DNA of 26,131 nucleotides, taken from contig JAKJBT010000011.1 of assembly GCA_022706865.1 (NCBI GenBank), positions 1-26,131 on the forward strand, in the 5' to 3' direction. Under the pieces are notes generated by a model. That model did not search any database. It was given only the letters and a program-made list of their open reading frames with translations, and was not told the DNA's origin. Positions within the stretch are counted from its first letter, which is position 1. Every line of letters starts with the position of its first letter. Shown in pieces: positions 1 to 7,270 of this stretch. This DNA is from Bacillota bacterium (GTDB taxonomy: Bacteria > Bacillota_A > Clostridia > Lutisporales > Lutisporaceae). Position numbers and translations under genes: made by a program.

Positions 1-105
1 AGCCATATCAGAGGCCTGTTGCCAAAATACATAAAAGTGTGCCCTGCTATACTATACAAGCTCTTGCTTGGTTATGCAGACTTATAACTACGACGCATTA
101 TTCTT
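1..105 (+). repeat. Right end of a palindromic repeat element (copy A, cut by window start)
   Basis: Positions 1-105 are nearly identical to the reverse complement of 25875-25975, and positions 1-72 match 12517-12580. The outer end (GACGCATTATTCTTC, 91-105) is the terminal inverted repeat seen in the other copies. No ORF lies in it. The element starts upstream of the window. It ends about 35 bp before the thrC promoter. Confidence 0.8.
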
Positions 106-141
106 CTATTGTGAAACTCTGCTGATTTTGCGATGATAAAT

Positions 142-169
142 TTGTTTCACGATATTTATATGATATAAT
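142..169 (+). promoter_or_regulatory. Probable sigma-A promoter of thrC
   Basis: TTGTTT (142-147), a 16-nt spacer and TATAAT (164-169) lie about 40 nt before the thrC start. The -10 box is perfect and the -35 box weak. The leader is too short for a T-box, and none is visible. Confidence 0.55.
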
Positions 170-210
170 TAAAAGAATATATTTGATTTTCAACAGGCGG
201 AGGTATAATC

Positions 211-1704
211 ATGAATAAGATATTGTACAAAAGTACCAGAGGAAGAGGCGGGCTGATAACTGCATCGGCCGCAATACTTAAAGGCATCGCAGACGATGGA
301 GGCCTTTTTGTCCCGACTGAAATACCAAGGCCCGACATTTCCCTGGAAAAGATGATAAATATGGACTACAAAAACCTGGCATACCACATTATGAAAGATT
401 ATCTGCAGGATTTTGAAGAAGCTGAAATACGCGAATGTATTGATAAAGCCTATGATGAAAAATTCGATACTCCGGAAATTGCACCTGTAGTAAAAAAATC
501 AGGTGTGTATTTCCTTGAGCTTTTCCACGGGCCAACCCTTGCCTTTAAGGACATGGCATTGTCCATCCTTCCATATTTTCTAAAAACCGCTGCCAAAAAG
601 CAGAAGCTGGATAAGGAAATCGTAATACTCACTGCCACCTCGGGAGACACCGGAAAAGCAGCCCTGGTAGGCTTTTCCGGGGTACCCGGCACTAAAATCA
701 TCGTGTTTTTCCCGGAAAGCGGAGTCAGTGAAGTTCAGAAATTGCAGATGGTTACCCAGACAGGCGAAAATACATATGTAATAGGTATACGAGGAAATTT
801 TGACGATGCTCAGACCGGTGTGAAGGAAATGTTCTCCGACAAAGATCTGCATATGGATATGTCAGCAGCAAACTTCGTATTTTCTTCTGCCAACTCCATA
901 AACATAGGCAGGCTGGTTCCCCAGATAGTGTATTATTTCCATGGTTATATGCAGCTTTGCAGAATGGGTGACATTAAAGCCGGCGAAGAAATCAACTTTA
1001 CCGTACCCACCGGAAACTTCGGCAATATATTGGCAGGATATTATGCTAAAAAAATGGGGCTCCCTATCAGGCACCTTATATGTGCTTCAAACGAAAACAA
1101 AGTGCTGTATGATTTCCTGAACACGGGAGTATATGATAAAAAGCGCAAATTCATTACAACCATGTCACCCTCAATGGATATACTTGTTTCAAGCAACCTG
1201 GAAAGGCTTCTGTTTTATCTTTTCGGTGAAGACAGCAGTATGGTGGGTGAGTTAATGGCACAATTGTCCGGTAAAGGTGCATATATGATAAATGGCAATG
1301 CGAAAGATAAGCTGGATGATTTTTACGGATATTATGCGTCTGAAGCGGATACTGCCGAGGCAATAAGAAAAATGTATAAAGACAGCGGATATGTTATTGA
1401 TACTCATACGGCAGTTGCTTTTTCAGCATACGGAAAGCACAGGAATCAGAAGTGTGATGAAAATATAAAAACTGTGATCGTTTCAACAGCCAGCCCCTAT
1501 AAATTTACGTCAGACGTAATGAAATCAATAGATCCTAAGCACTCGGGCCAAAACAGCTTCCAGCTGATAAAAGATATGAGCAGGCTTACCGGGGCAGAAA
1601 TTCCAAAGGGCATCAGGGATCTGGACAGCAGGCCTGTAATTCATAATACTGTTTGCAGTAAGGATGAAATGAAAAAACATGTTGAAAAAATTCTTGGCTT
1701 ATGA
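211..1704 (+). CDS. thrC: Threonine synthase
   Basis: PLP-dependent enzyme of the last step of threonine synthesis: O-phosphohomoserine to threonine plus phosphate, in the cytosol. At 497 residues it is the long (yeast/E. coli-like) form. The N-terminal part carries HGPTLAFKD with Lys113 as the expected PLP-binding lysine. It is followed by the Ser/Thr-rich TATSGDTGKAA segment that holds the cofactor phosphate, and by the PTGNFGN segment. The ATG at 211 has GGCGGAGG eight nt upstream. It appears monocistronic with its own promoter; no hom or thrB lies nearby. Its stop codon (TGA, 1702-1704) abuts that of the convergent response regulator with no base between them. Confidence 0.95.
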   Translation: MNKILYKSTRGRGGLITASAAILKGIADDGGLFVPTEIPRPDISLEKMINMDYKNLAYHIMKDYLQDFEEAEIRECIDKAYDEKFDTPEIAPVVKKSGVYFLELFHGPTLAFKDMALSILPYFLKTAAKKQKLDKEIVILTATSGDTGKAALVGFSGVPGTKIIVFFPESGVSEVQKLQMVTQTGENTYVIGIRGNFDDAQTGVKEMFSDKDLHMDMSAANFVFSSANSINIGRLVPQIVYYFHGYMQLCRMGDIKAGEEINFTVPTGNFGNILAGYYAKKMGLPIRHLICASNENKVLYDFLNTGVYDKKRKFITTMSPSMDILVSSNLERLLFYLFGEDSSMVGELMAQLSGKGAYMINGNAKDKLDDFYGYYASEADTAEAIRKMYKDSGYVIDTHTAVAFSAYGKHRNQKCDENIKTVIVSTASPYKFTSDVMKSIDPKHSGQNSFQLIKDMSRLTGAEIPKGIRDLDSRPVIHNTVCSKDEMKKHVEKILGL

Positions 1705-2406
1705 TTATTCACCGCCGAACTTATAGCCTACACCATAAACAGTCAATATGTATTTTGGTGATTTTGGATCCGGCTCAATCTTTTGGCGGAGGTTCTTCAC
1801 ATGGGTATCTATGGTTCTGTCGTAACCTTCATAATCTTCGCCCAGCACAAGGAAAACAAGCTCATCACGGGTAAAGGCCTTTTGAGGGTATTTCACCAGG
1901 GCCATTAAAATCTTGTATTCATTTGGAGTAAGGCTTACAGGCTTTCCGTCTCTTTTTACCTCATGCCTGATACTATCCACCAGCAGCTCCCCATCATTGA
2001 AGGACAGCACATCAGACAGGGGTATTATTTCATCCCCGGAGCGCCTTAAAAGAGCCATGACCCTTGCTGTCAGCTGCCGCGGGCTGAAGGGTTTTGTAAC
2101 ATAATCATCAGCCCCTATTCCAAGGCCGGTCAGTATGCTTTCCTCTTCCACCTTTGCAGTAAGCATTATAATCGGCACTCTTGATTTTTTTCTTATGCTC
2201 CTGCAAATATCCTCTCCTGACATGTCAGGAAGCATCAAATCCAATATTATCAGATCGGGATTTATCCTCTCAAAAAGCTCCAGAGCTTTGCTTCCGGTAT
2301 AGGCTGAATAGACTTTATAGCCGCTTTGCTTCAAATATGATTCAACTACTTCTGCGATCTTCTCTTCATCGTCAACTACAAGTATCCTTTTTGCATTTTC
2401 GTTCAC
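1705..2406 (-). CDS. OmpR/PhoB-family response regulator, orphan
   Basis: Two-component response regulator of 233 residues. The N-terminal receiver domain has the acidic pair at 12-13, the phospho-acceptor Asp56 (LIILDLMLPDMSG), the conserved Thr in MLTAK and Lys in VTKPF. The C-terminal winged-helix Trans_reg_C domain ends with TYGVGYKF-like residues. I choose the GTG at 2406 because AGGGAGGGAT sits directly upstream; an ATG at 2442 would add residues unlike the family. No histidine kinase is adjacent, so the partner is unknown. It lies 37 nt downstream of mntP on the same strand with no clear terminator between, so it may be partly co-transcribed and thus manganese-responsive. A TATAAT-like box just upstream could also give a separate transcript. 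Confidence 0.9.
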   Translation of the reverse strand: MNENAKRILVVDDEEKIAEVVESYLKQSGYKVYSAYTGSKALELFERINPDLIILDLMLPDMSGEDICRSIRKKSRVPIIMLTAKVEEESILTGLGIGADDYVTKPFSPRQLTARVMALLRRSGDEIIPLSDVLSFNDGELLVDSIRHEVKRDGKPVSLTPNEYKILMALVKYPQKAFTRDELVFLVLGEDYEGYDRTIDTHVKNLRQKIEPDPKSPKYILTVYGVGYKFGGE

Positions 2407-2443
2407 GGTAATCCCTCCCTTACATGAATTATAACACAACAAG

Positions 2444-3058
2444 CTACCCTATTATTCCCAAGTGCTCAAAAAGAATCTTCAGTCCAATGCATATCAATAT
2501 GAATCCTCCGACTGTCTCGGCTTTCTTTTTCATAAAGCAGCCGCACTTGTTTCCTAAATATACTCCTGCAAAGCATATTGCAAAGGTTATAGCTCCTATC
2601 AAAGCTGCAGATTGAACTATTGAAACTCTCAAAAATGCAAAGCTTATGCCGACTGCCAGAGCATCTATGCTTGTAGCCACGGCAAGCATAATCAATCTGC
2701 CCATACTCAGTGGATTTTTACATACTGTACCCTGATTTGATACGGCAACCTCGCACATTCCCTCAACGTCTTCTTCTTTATCCTCCGCCCCGCAAGCCTC
2801 CCGTATCATCTTTCCTCCTATGAAGGCCAACAAACCAAAGGCTATCCAATGATCGATACTTACTATGTATTCTTTGAACTGGGATCCTGCAAGCCAGCCT
2901 ATTAAAGGCATAAGAGCCTGAAACACCCCGAAATACAGGCCGATTTTCAATGCATGCCCGATTTTAAGATCACTGATAATGATTCCATTGGTTACCGATA
3001 CTGCGAAGGCATCCATCGAAAGGCCAACCGCAATTAAAATAATTGATATTATATCCAT
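2444..3058 (-). CDS. mntP: Manganese efflux pump MntP
   Basis: Integral membrane exporter of Mn(II), 204 residues with about six hydrophobic segments. It has the internally duplicated MntP layout, with GLSMDAFAVS near the N-terminus and TSIDALAVG in the second half; their Asp residues are the typical membrane aspartates of the family. An Asp/Glu-rich loop (EDKEEDVE) joins the halves. The ATG at 3058 follows GGAGGAGAG. An upstream in-frame ATG (3115) lies inside the leader RNA and is not used here. Expression is probably controlled by the yybP-ykoY-type manganese riboswitch and terminator just upstream. That arrangement supports the export role. Confidence 0.93.
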   Translation of the reverse strand: MDIISIILIAVGLSMDAFAVSVTNGIIISDLKIGHALKIGLYFGVFQALMPLIGWLAGSQFKEYIVSIDHWIAFGLLAFIGGKMIREACGAEDKEEDVEGMCEVAVSNQGTVCKNPLSMGRLIMLAVATSIDALAVGISFAFLRVSIVQSAALIGAITFAICFAGVYLGNKCGCFMKKKAETVGGFILICIGLKILFEHLGIIG

Positions 3059-3117
3059 GTCTCTCCTCCATTCATGCTTCTGAAGTATCGATGCATTTTG
3101 ATTTATGTTGTGCAAAC

Positions 3118-3159
3118 AAAAAAGAGACTATGTATAACAGAACGTTATACATGAGTCTC
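3118..3159 (-). terminator. Intrinsic terminator of the mntP leader (riboswitch expression platform)
   Basis: On the minus strand GAGACT, an unpaired C, then ATGTATAAC, loop GTTCT, GTTATACATAGTCTC and TTTTTT. The stem is about 15 bp with one bulge. Its 5' arm contains the GAGAC that ends the aptamer, so folding of aptamer and terminator is mutually exclusive. Confidence 0.85.
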
Positions 3160-3245
3160 ATTATTTCAGGCAAGCCAGACGTTTCCATCAGTATGTTGAC
3201 TTTGCCGCACAAACGTGCCAATTACTCCCCCATGTTGACTTTCAA
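3155..3245 (-). ncRNA. yybP-ykoY-type manganese riboswitch aptamer
   Basis: The minus-strand leader of mntP holds the family's signature GGGGAGTA (complement at 3223-3230), a second conserved segment GTCAACATACT, then CTGGCTTGCC and the closing AATGAGAC, in the expected order. A perfect terminator follows and overlaps the 3' arm. Mn-responsive yybP-ykoY RNAs commonly precede mntP, so context agrees. Binding Mn(II) would favour read-through and export. The assignment rests on motif order; a covariance-model search would settle it. Confidence 0.85.
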
Positions 3246-3257
3246 TTTCTAGTTATA

Positions 3258-3286
3258 ATTATAGACAAGTTTCCGCTATTTTACAA
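3258..3286 (-). promoter_or_regulatory. Sigma-A promoter of the mntP riboswitch transcript
   Basis: On the minus strand TTGTAA (3286-3281), exactly 17 nt, then TATAAT (3263-3258). It lies just upstream of the aptamer. Confidence 0.75.
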
Positions 3287-3322
3287 CTGCTTTTTTGGAG
3301 CCGGGATTTGTCAGTATTTCCG

Positions 3323-3352
3323 GTAACCTAACTTCAGTATTAACATAATATG
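3323..3352 (+). promoter_or_regulatory. Spore-type promoter P1 (GTAACC-N15-CATA)
   Basis: GTAACC (3323-3328), 15 nt, CATAATATG (3344-3352). The -35 AC and -10 CATA resemble the sigma-K/sigma-G consensus, though the last base of CATAnnnTA is G. The same -35 box and spacing recur at 3697 and 15521. Confidence 0.5.
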
Positions 3353-3397
3353 TAACTGGGGACATACCAATTTTGTAAAGGCATTGGAGGTGAAAGT

Positions 3398-3625
3398 ATG
3401 GCGAGTAGATTTATGAAAGGCATCAAGTGTACTCCTGCGGAACTGCCCCCAAAAAAGAATTTCAGGTGTGAAGAATTCCTGATTCTGATTCTGTTGTTTG
3501 TTCTGCTTGCCGCGAGTCCTTCTTTGGGATTGGACAGCAGTTATTTCTTTATCATTATTATGGCTGTTATTGCTCTTGGGGGCATAGATAAAGCCTTTGG
3601 ATTAACAGGCAGGAACATCGTATAA
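3398..3625 (+). CDS. Small hydrophobic protein, paralog of the one at 3981
   Basis: A 75-residue protein of unknown function. It has a short polar N-terminus with two Cys (KCTP and FRCEEF) and a hydrophobic C-terminal half that could span the membrane twice as a hairpin (LILILLFVLLAAS and YFFIIIMAVIALGG). The pattern LLF.LLAA.PS.G.D....FFIII.A.IA.GG is shared with the protein at 3981, so the two are paralogs. GGAGGTGAAAG precedes the ATG. A spore-type promoter lies upstream and a terminator follows. The pattern suggests a small spore or forespore-membrane protein, but that is inference. Confidence 0.75.
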   Translation: MASRFMKGIKCTPAELPPKKNFRCEEFLILILLFVLLAASPSLGLDSSYFFIIIMAVIALGGIDKAFGLTGRNIV

Positions 3626-3641
3626 ACGATTCGAAAAAAGT

Positions 3642-3662
3642 CTGGCCAATCGGCCAGTTTTT
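3642..3662 (+). terminator. Intrinsic terminator
   Basis: CTGGCC, loop AATC, GGCCAG then TTTTTG. It closes the transcript of the small gene at 3398. Confidence 0.7.
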
Positions 3663-3696
3663 GATTGTTTTTGAATGCCCAAGCTATGTTCTGAAA

Positions 3697-3726
3697 GTAA
3701 CCAAATTATAAATATTACATAGTATA
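3697..3726 (+). promoter_or_regulatory. Spore-type promoter P2 (GTAACC-N15-CATAGTATA)
   Basis: GTAACC (3697-3702), 15 nt, CATAGTATA (3718-3726). The -10 box fits CATAnnnTA of sigma-K/sigma-G exactly and the -35 box contains the expected AC. It drives the Gly-Tyr gene at 3778. Confidence 0.55.
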
Positions 3727-3777
3727 GAGTAGGACATGTAAGGATTATCCCTCATTATTCAAGGAGGAGGTGAGACC

Positions 3778-3921
3778 ATGCCATTAGGCTATGGTTATGG
3801 TTATGGTTATGGTTATGGATACGGATATCCATGGTATAACTACGGATACGGATATGGTTATCCATACTACAGAAGCTTTTTGGACTTCCTGGCATTGACA
3901 GCATTTTTCGTTTTGGTTTAG
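3778..3921 (+). CDS. Gly-Tyr repeat small protein with hydrophobic tail
   Basis: A 47-residue protein. After MPL, a run of Gly-Tyr dipeptides (about residues 4-17), PWYN, a second GY run, then PYYRSF and a hydrophobic C-terminus (LDFLALTAFFVLV). The ATG at 3778 has the very strong site AAGGAGGAGGTGA upstream. GY-rich short proteins are typical of spore coat or other surface assemblies that are cross-linked through tyrosines; the sigma-K-like promoter agrees. Function is inferred only from composition and promoter. It probably shares a transcript with the gene at 3981, since no terminator lies in the 59-nt gap. Confidence 0.8.
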   Translation: MPLGYGYGYGYGYGYGYPWYNYGYGYGYPYYRSFLDFLALTAFFVLV

Positions 3922-3980
3922 AAGCTCTCAATGAATTACTTTAGATAAGTCCAAAATTTTCAAGGAAAGGGGGGTTAAAT

Positions 3981-4223
3981 ATGGCAAATAGTTATGGAGG
4001 AGTAAACCCATGCGGCACGCCTGATTTTTGCCGGCCACAAGCAGTATCACCTTTTGAAAAGAAGTGTGACGGCAACGGCTTCCTGCTTCTGCTTCTTCTG
4101 TTCATACTGTTGGCGGCAGGTCCATCCTGGGGTATAGACAACAACTTCTTCTTCATTATAATACTTGCAATAATCGCCTTTGGCGGTTTTGGAAGGACCT
4201 TCGGCGTCAATGGCGTATTCTAG
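3981..4223 (+). CDS. Small hydrophobic protein, paralog of the one at 3398
   Basis: An 80-residue protein of unknown function. The N-terminal 30 residues are polar with three Cys (NPCG, DFCR, KKCDG). The C-terminal part has two hydrophobic stretches, FLLLLLLFILLAAG and FFFIIILAIIAFGG, separated by PSWGIDNN, which suggests a membrane hairpin. It shares the spaced pattern of the 3398 protein. GGAAAGGGGGG lies before the ATG. It is probably co-transcribed with the Gly-Tyr gene upstream and ends at a shared bidirectional terminator. Confidence 0.75.
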   Translation: MANSYGGVNPCGTPDFCRPQAVSPFEKKCDGNGFLLLLLLFILLAAGPSWGIDNNFFFIIILAIIAFGGFGRTFGVNGVF

Positions 4224-4239
4224 CAGGCTCACGAACAGC

Positions 4240-4268
4240 AAAAGGCCTAACCTTTTCGGTTAGGTCTT
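4240..4268. terminator. Bidirectional terminator
   Basis: CCTAACC, loop TTTTC, GGTTAGG, flanked by an A-run on the left (T-run on the minus strand) and TCTT on the right. It separates the small-protein genes from the convergent regulator. It is stronger for the minus strand. Confidence 0.6.
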
Positions 4269-4280
4269 ATGCTTTATATA

Positions 4281-5060
4281 TCATATAATACTGAGTTCTT
4301 TTGCCCGAAGGACCGCATCCTTTGCATTGTTTACACCCAGTTTCTGATAAGCCAGTTTTGTATGGTATCGGATAGTATTAATAGAAAGTCCTGTCAGTTC
4401 AACGACTTCAGCATTTTTATAACCTTTGGCCAGCAGTTCAATCATATGTTTTTGCTGGGCTGAAAGCTTTACCTGTTTTCGACCCATACTGGTACCTATT
4501 CCTTTATACCGCTTTGACTGTTCATAAACCGACATATACACAGTTTTCATATAAGGGCTGCCGGGCATAACCGTTCCATTCCCCATATCAGCCTTTTTTA
4601 TAAGTTTTTTTAGAACCGGTAGAATTGCATTGCCCTCATCCGCAAATACCCTGATATAACAGTAGGGTTCCATATCCAACAGGGTTTTCTGAAGAAGGGC
4701 TGAAGCCTGCGTTTCTCTGTCCGTCAACCGCAGAATAACGGTCAGAAGTACGGCGGCCTCAGCCGCATCAATAAGCCTGTGATAGTCAGTACACAGCTTC
4801 CAAAGCTTTTCGCAAAGTAATTCTGCTTTTTCATATTCCTCAAGAACAATATAAGCCCTTACAGTTGTAAAGTGCAGAAAAATCCTATGCAGTTCAGGAT
4901 TATAGGATTCGGTAATGAAATAATTTTCGAGCCATTCCTTTGCCGCGCTGCTGTCGCCGTCCAGAAGCTTCAGCTTCGTTTCATAAGCTGAGAATACAGG
5001 AAGCAATCTGCATCCTGGACAGAAATTCAAGCTCAGGTGAAACGGAAACCGGATTTTCAT
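4281..5060 (-). CDS. MalT/LuxR-type regulator, C-terminal part (frameshifted from the N-terminal part)
   Basis: This frame carries the rest of the regulator that starts at 6702. It has TPR-like helices (SAYETKLKLLDGD...AAKEWLENYF) and ends in a LuxR helix-turn-helix with LSAQQKHMIELLAKGYKNAE, INTIRYHTKLAYQKLGV and KDAVLRA motifs. The ATG at 5060 has no ribosome binding site, so separate translation is unlikely. The reading frame differs from the N-terminal part by one base, and the switch must fall in or just above 4981-5060. Either the gene is broken, or the sequence has a one-base error, or a frameshift is programmed; no classic slippery heptamer is evident. Confidence 0.75.
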   Translation of the reverse strand: MKIRFPFHLSLNFCPGCRLLPVFSAYETKLKLLDGDSSAAKEWLENYFITESYNPELHRIFLHFTTVRAYIVLEEYEKAELLCEKLWKLCTDYHRLIDAAEAAVLLTVILRLTDRETQASALLQKTLLDMEPYCYIRVFADEGNAILPVLKKLIKKADMGNGTVMPGSPYMKTVYMSVYEQSKRYKGIGTSMGRKQVKLSAQQKHMIELLAKGYKNAEVVELTGLSINTIRYHTKLAYQKLGVNNAKDAVLRAKELSII

Positions 5061-6702
5061 CTACAAGTGAAAGCGCATCCTGGATCCGGTTTTGGTCATA
5101 CAGCAGTCCGGCGCGTATACCCGATTCAATGATGTCGTAATCACTGCCCAAAAGGGATGAAAACACAAGAGAGAATTCGGCGAAATGCTCCTCAGTGTTC
5201 AGCGCATAATGGGAATAATCCCTGTAAGTCCTGTGAAAATAAGGCATGTTATGGCTGATTGTTTTCGGAATATTCGCGGGATCTACATCAAGGGGGACAG
5301 AGGCTGCCTGCAATCTTGCCAGCTGTTCCATAAACGTATATCTTTGATCTGCCGAATACACAAAAAGCGAGATTTCCAGCAGTGCTTTGTTCTCCCGTAC
5401 GATATCGTAAATCCTGTCATACAGCTTGTCCGAATAAAAATACAGCTCTTCGGCATCGCCGAATAAAAGGGCACACCATGCACAGCTGACATATAAACAC
5501 GGATTTTGCTCCAAGGTTTCTGCCGGCAGCTTGTTAATGAAATACACTTTGGACATTTCCGAGCTTGATTGAGCGTTGAACTTCATAAAGTGATACAAGG
5601 CATCGGCAATCCCCTTGCCGAAGTTACACTTTATATAAAAGCAAAGTGCGTTGAAAAAATCCCCTGAATCAAAATAATAATCTGCCGCCCTCTGATACAA
5701 AGCCTGCCGATCTATTTCAGTCTCTTCCGATAACTCCTCCCGCAAGAAATCCAGAAACAAATTATGGTATCTGTATTCGGCCTCCCGACGGCTGAGAAAC
5801 ATATTCTCGCCAAGTAATTGAAGAAGAATCTGCCGGCTTTCCGGATTCTCAGTAATCTGCCGGCAAAGCTCTGCGGAAAATTTATCCACAACAGCGGTCT
5901 GCAGCATAAATAAGCACAAGTCCCTGTCAAGCTTATCCCATATTTGTGCCTTGATATATTTGCGCAGAGGATTGCCTGGAGATTTTTCCCCCGGATAAAA
6001 GTCTCCGCTCATTGCCAGAGCGTTTACCGCAATAGCCCACCCTTCGGTCAGGGCGCATACTCCTTCAGCCTCCCTCTCGGTGATGAAACGGCCGTAGTTT
6101 GCGAAGTGCTGCCGTATCTCATATCCTTTAAATGCCTGCTCATCAGCACCGATACAAGCAATTTTTCCGCTTTCTTTGTATTGGGAAAAGGCCTCCGGCA
6201 GCTCGCTGCGGCTTAATACCATAATAGTAAAGGATAACGGAAGCCGTTTAAAAGCATAGATGAGAGACTTAATAATTTCTTTATTGGTAATAAGATGGAA
6301 GTCATCCAACACAAGAGCATATTTGCAATCCTCAAAAGAAAGCAGCGAGATGATCTCGATGGTGTATTCAACCGATGATGCACTGAATTCCGGGGCTTTG
6401 ATCAGTTCCGCCAGGTTTTCCTTATGGGGGACTGCAGAAAAGAGCGCCATACAGAAAACTCGATAAAAGCCTGCCAGTGTGTTATCATATGCATCAAGGC
6501 CAATCCAGATGGTTTTGTACTCAGACTCCCTCAGCCACAAAAGGGTAGACACGGTTTTCCCGCTGCCGGCAGGCGCATGTATGTAAATACATCTTTTTTC
6601 GCTGGCTTTCCGATAAACATCCATCAGCAGAGCCCGCGGAGCACATATCTCGGGAAGGTTTATCGGAACAAGCTTTTCGGTTTTATATTTCTGAGGGTTC
6701 AT
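4981..6702 (-). CDS. MalT/LuxR-type ATP-dependent transcriptional regulator, N-terminal part (frameshifted)
   Basis: N-terminal 573 residues of a large signal-sensing activator. The STAND-type NTPase domain has Walker A APAGSGKT (43-50) and Walker B LVLDDFH (130-136), then helical TPR-like repeats. The frame ends at a TGA at 4981-4983, just where homologs continue to a LuxR DNA-binding domain; that domain lies in the next frame, down to 4281. Joined by a one-base change, the protein would be about 806 residues, a little short for the family. The ATG at 6702 has GGAGG six nt upstream. A sigma-A promoter (TTGTAA-N16-TATAAT) precedes it. It faces the surface-protein operon at 6928 and is the obvious candidate to control it. 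Confidence 0.85.
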   Translation of the reverse strand: MNPQKYKTEKLVPINLPEICAPRALLMDVYRKASEKRCIYIHAPAGSGKTVSTLLWLRESEYKTIWIGLDAYDNTLAGFYRVFCMALFSAVPHKENLAELIKAPEFSASSVEYTIEIISLLSFEDCKYALVLDDFHLITNKEIIKSLIYAFKRLPLSFTIMVLSRSELPEAFSQYKESGKIACIGADEQAFKGYEIRQHFANYGRFITEREAEGVCALTEGWAIAVNALAMSGDFYPGEKSPGNPLRKYIKAQIWDKLDRDLCLFMLQTAVVDKFSAELCRQITENPESRQILLQLLGENMFLSRREAEYRYHNLFLDFLREELSEETEIDRQALYQRAADYYFDSGDFFNALCFYIKCNFGKGIADALYHFMKFNAQSSSEMSKVYFINKLPAETLEQNPCLYVSCAWCALLFGDAEELYFYSDKLYDRIYDIVRENKALLEISLFVYSADQRYTFMEQLARLQAASVPLDVDPANIPKTISHNMPYFHRTYRDYSHYALNTEEHFAEFSLVFSSLLGSDYDIIESGIRAGLLYDQNRIQDALSLVDENPVSVSPELEFLSRMQIASCILSL

Positions 6703-6741
6703 AAAACACCTCCATATATTATCGTTATACCCATTATTATC

Positions 6742-6769
6742 ATTATACTAAGTATATCAGAATTTACAA
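6742..6769 (-). promoter_or_regulatory. Promoter of the MalT-like regulator gene
   Basis: On the minus strand TTGTAA (6769-6764), 16 nt, TATAAT (6747-6742). Direct repeats TTATCGTTATAC and TTATCATTATAC (plus strand, about 6721-6747) overlap it and could be an operator. Confidence 0.55.
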
Positions 6770-6795
6770 AATATTCAATTGAATCAGGCATATAT

Positions 6796-6883
6796 TCCCA
6801 CATTATTGCCTAGTGTCTCCCAAAATAATTATCAATTATCCCACATCAATGTAGTTTTTTAATCATAAGTACCATATTAAAAT
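6796..6883 (+). promoter_or_regulatory. Three TCCCA boxes and weak promoter of the surface-protein operon
   Basis: TCCCACAT (6796), TCCCAAAA (6818) and TCCCACAT (6839) are spaced 22 and 21 nt, two helical turns each. The last ends about eight nt before a poor -35 (TTTTTT, 6855-6860), followed by 17 nt and TAAAAT (6878-6883). A weak -35 with phased upstream boxes is the layout of an activator-dependent promoter. The MalT-like protein encoded divergently is the likely activator; this is inference. Confidence 0.45.
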
Positions 6884-6927
6884 TAAATAAAAATACCGGA
6901 CTTTATTACGGAAAGGAGATGTCAGAA

Positions 6928-7269
6928 GTGGAGCGGCTTCTTGTCAAAAGCTTTGATTTTTCTGTCCGCATCACAGAGCTGATTAAGTACCTTGAGAGAG
7001 AGAATAAAAGCTTTCCTTTGAGCGGGAGGCTGCTTGCATGCGCAACCGGAATAGGTGTATGCATGAAACAGGCCGCATCCGCCGGCAGTATGTCCTTTGA
7101 AACCAATCAGAAAGCCATGAACTATGTTTCAGAAGCGGAATACCTGCTGGAACTAATGGAAAAAACAGAATACCTGACTGAAAAGCAAAGCAGGCCTATC
7201 CTTGGCGATTGCCGGGGGCTTAAGTCGGCTATTGCAGCTTTTAACATCAAACAGAAAGGGAAGGATTAA
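6928..7269 (+). CDS. Four-helix-bundle protein (S23/IVP-like)
   Basis: A 113-residue, entirely helical cytosolic protein resembling the S23/intervening-sequence four-helix-bundle family. Four amphipathic helices can be placed, with the turn around FPLSGRLLACATGIG. Proteins of this family form small oligomers and some act as accessory proteins beside other genes, for instance with diversity-generating retroelements; none is present here. I choose GTG at 6928 because AGGAG ends nine nt before it; the ATG at 6919 touches the Shine-Dalgarno sequence. It is the first gene of the surface-protein operon and the following lipoprotein starts one base after its stop. Confidence 0.75.
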   Translation: MERLLVKSFDFSVRITELIKYLERENKSFPLSGRLLACATGIGVCMKQAASAGSMSFETNQKAMNYVSEAEYLLELMEKTEYLTEKQSRPILGDCRGLKSAIAAFNIKQKGKD

Positions 7270-7270
7270 C

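Noticed and set aside
1..210. T-box or threonine leader before thrC
   Set aside because: The leader after the promoter is about 35 nt and has no T-box motif or terminator.
3043..3252. Plus-strand ORF across the mntP leader
   Set aside because: It coincides with the riboswitch and terminator and has no ribosome binding site.
4981..4983. TGA ending the N-terminal part of the MalT-like regulator as a third selenocysteine codon
   Set aside because: Reading through the TGA in the same frame gives a short, unrelated peptide; the homologous sequence is in another frame, so it is a frameshift.
6928..7269. Diversity-generating retroelement, suggested by the four-helix-bundle protein
   Set aside because: No reverse transcriptase, template repeat or variable repeat was found.
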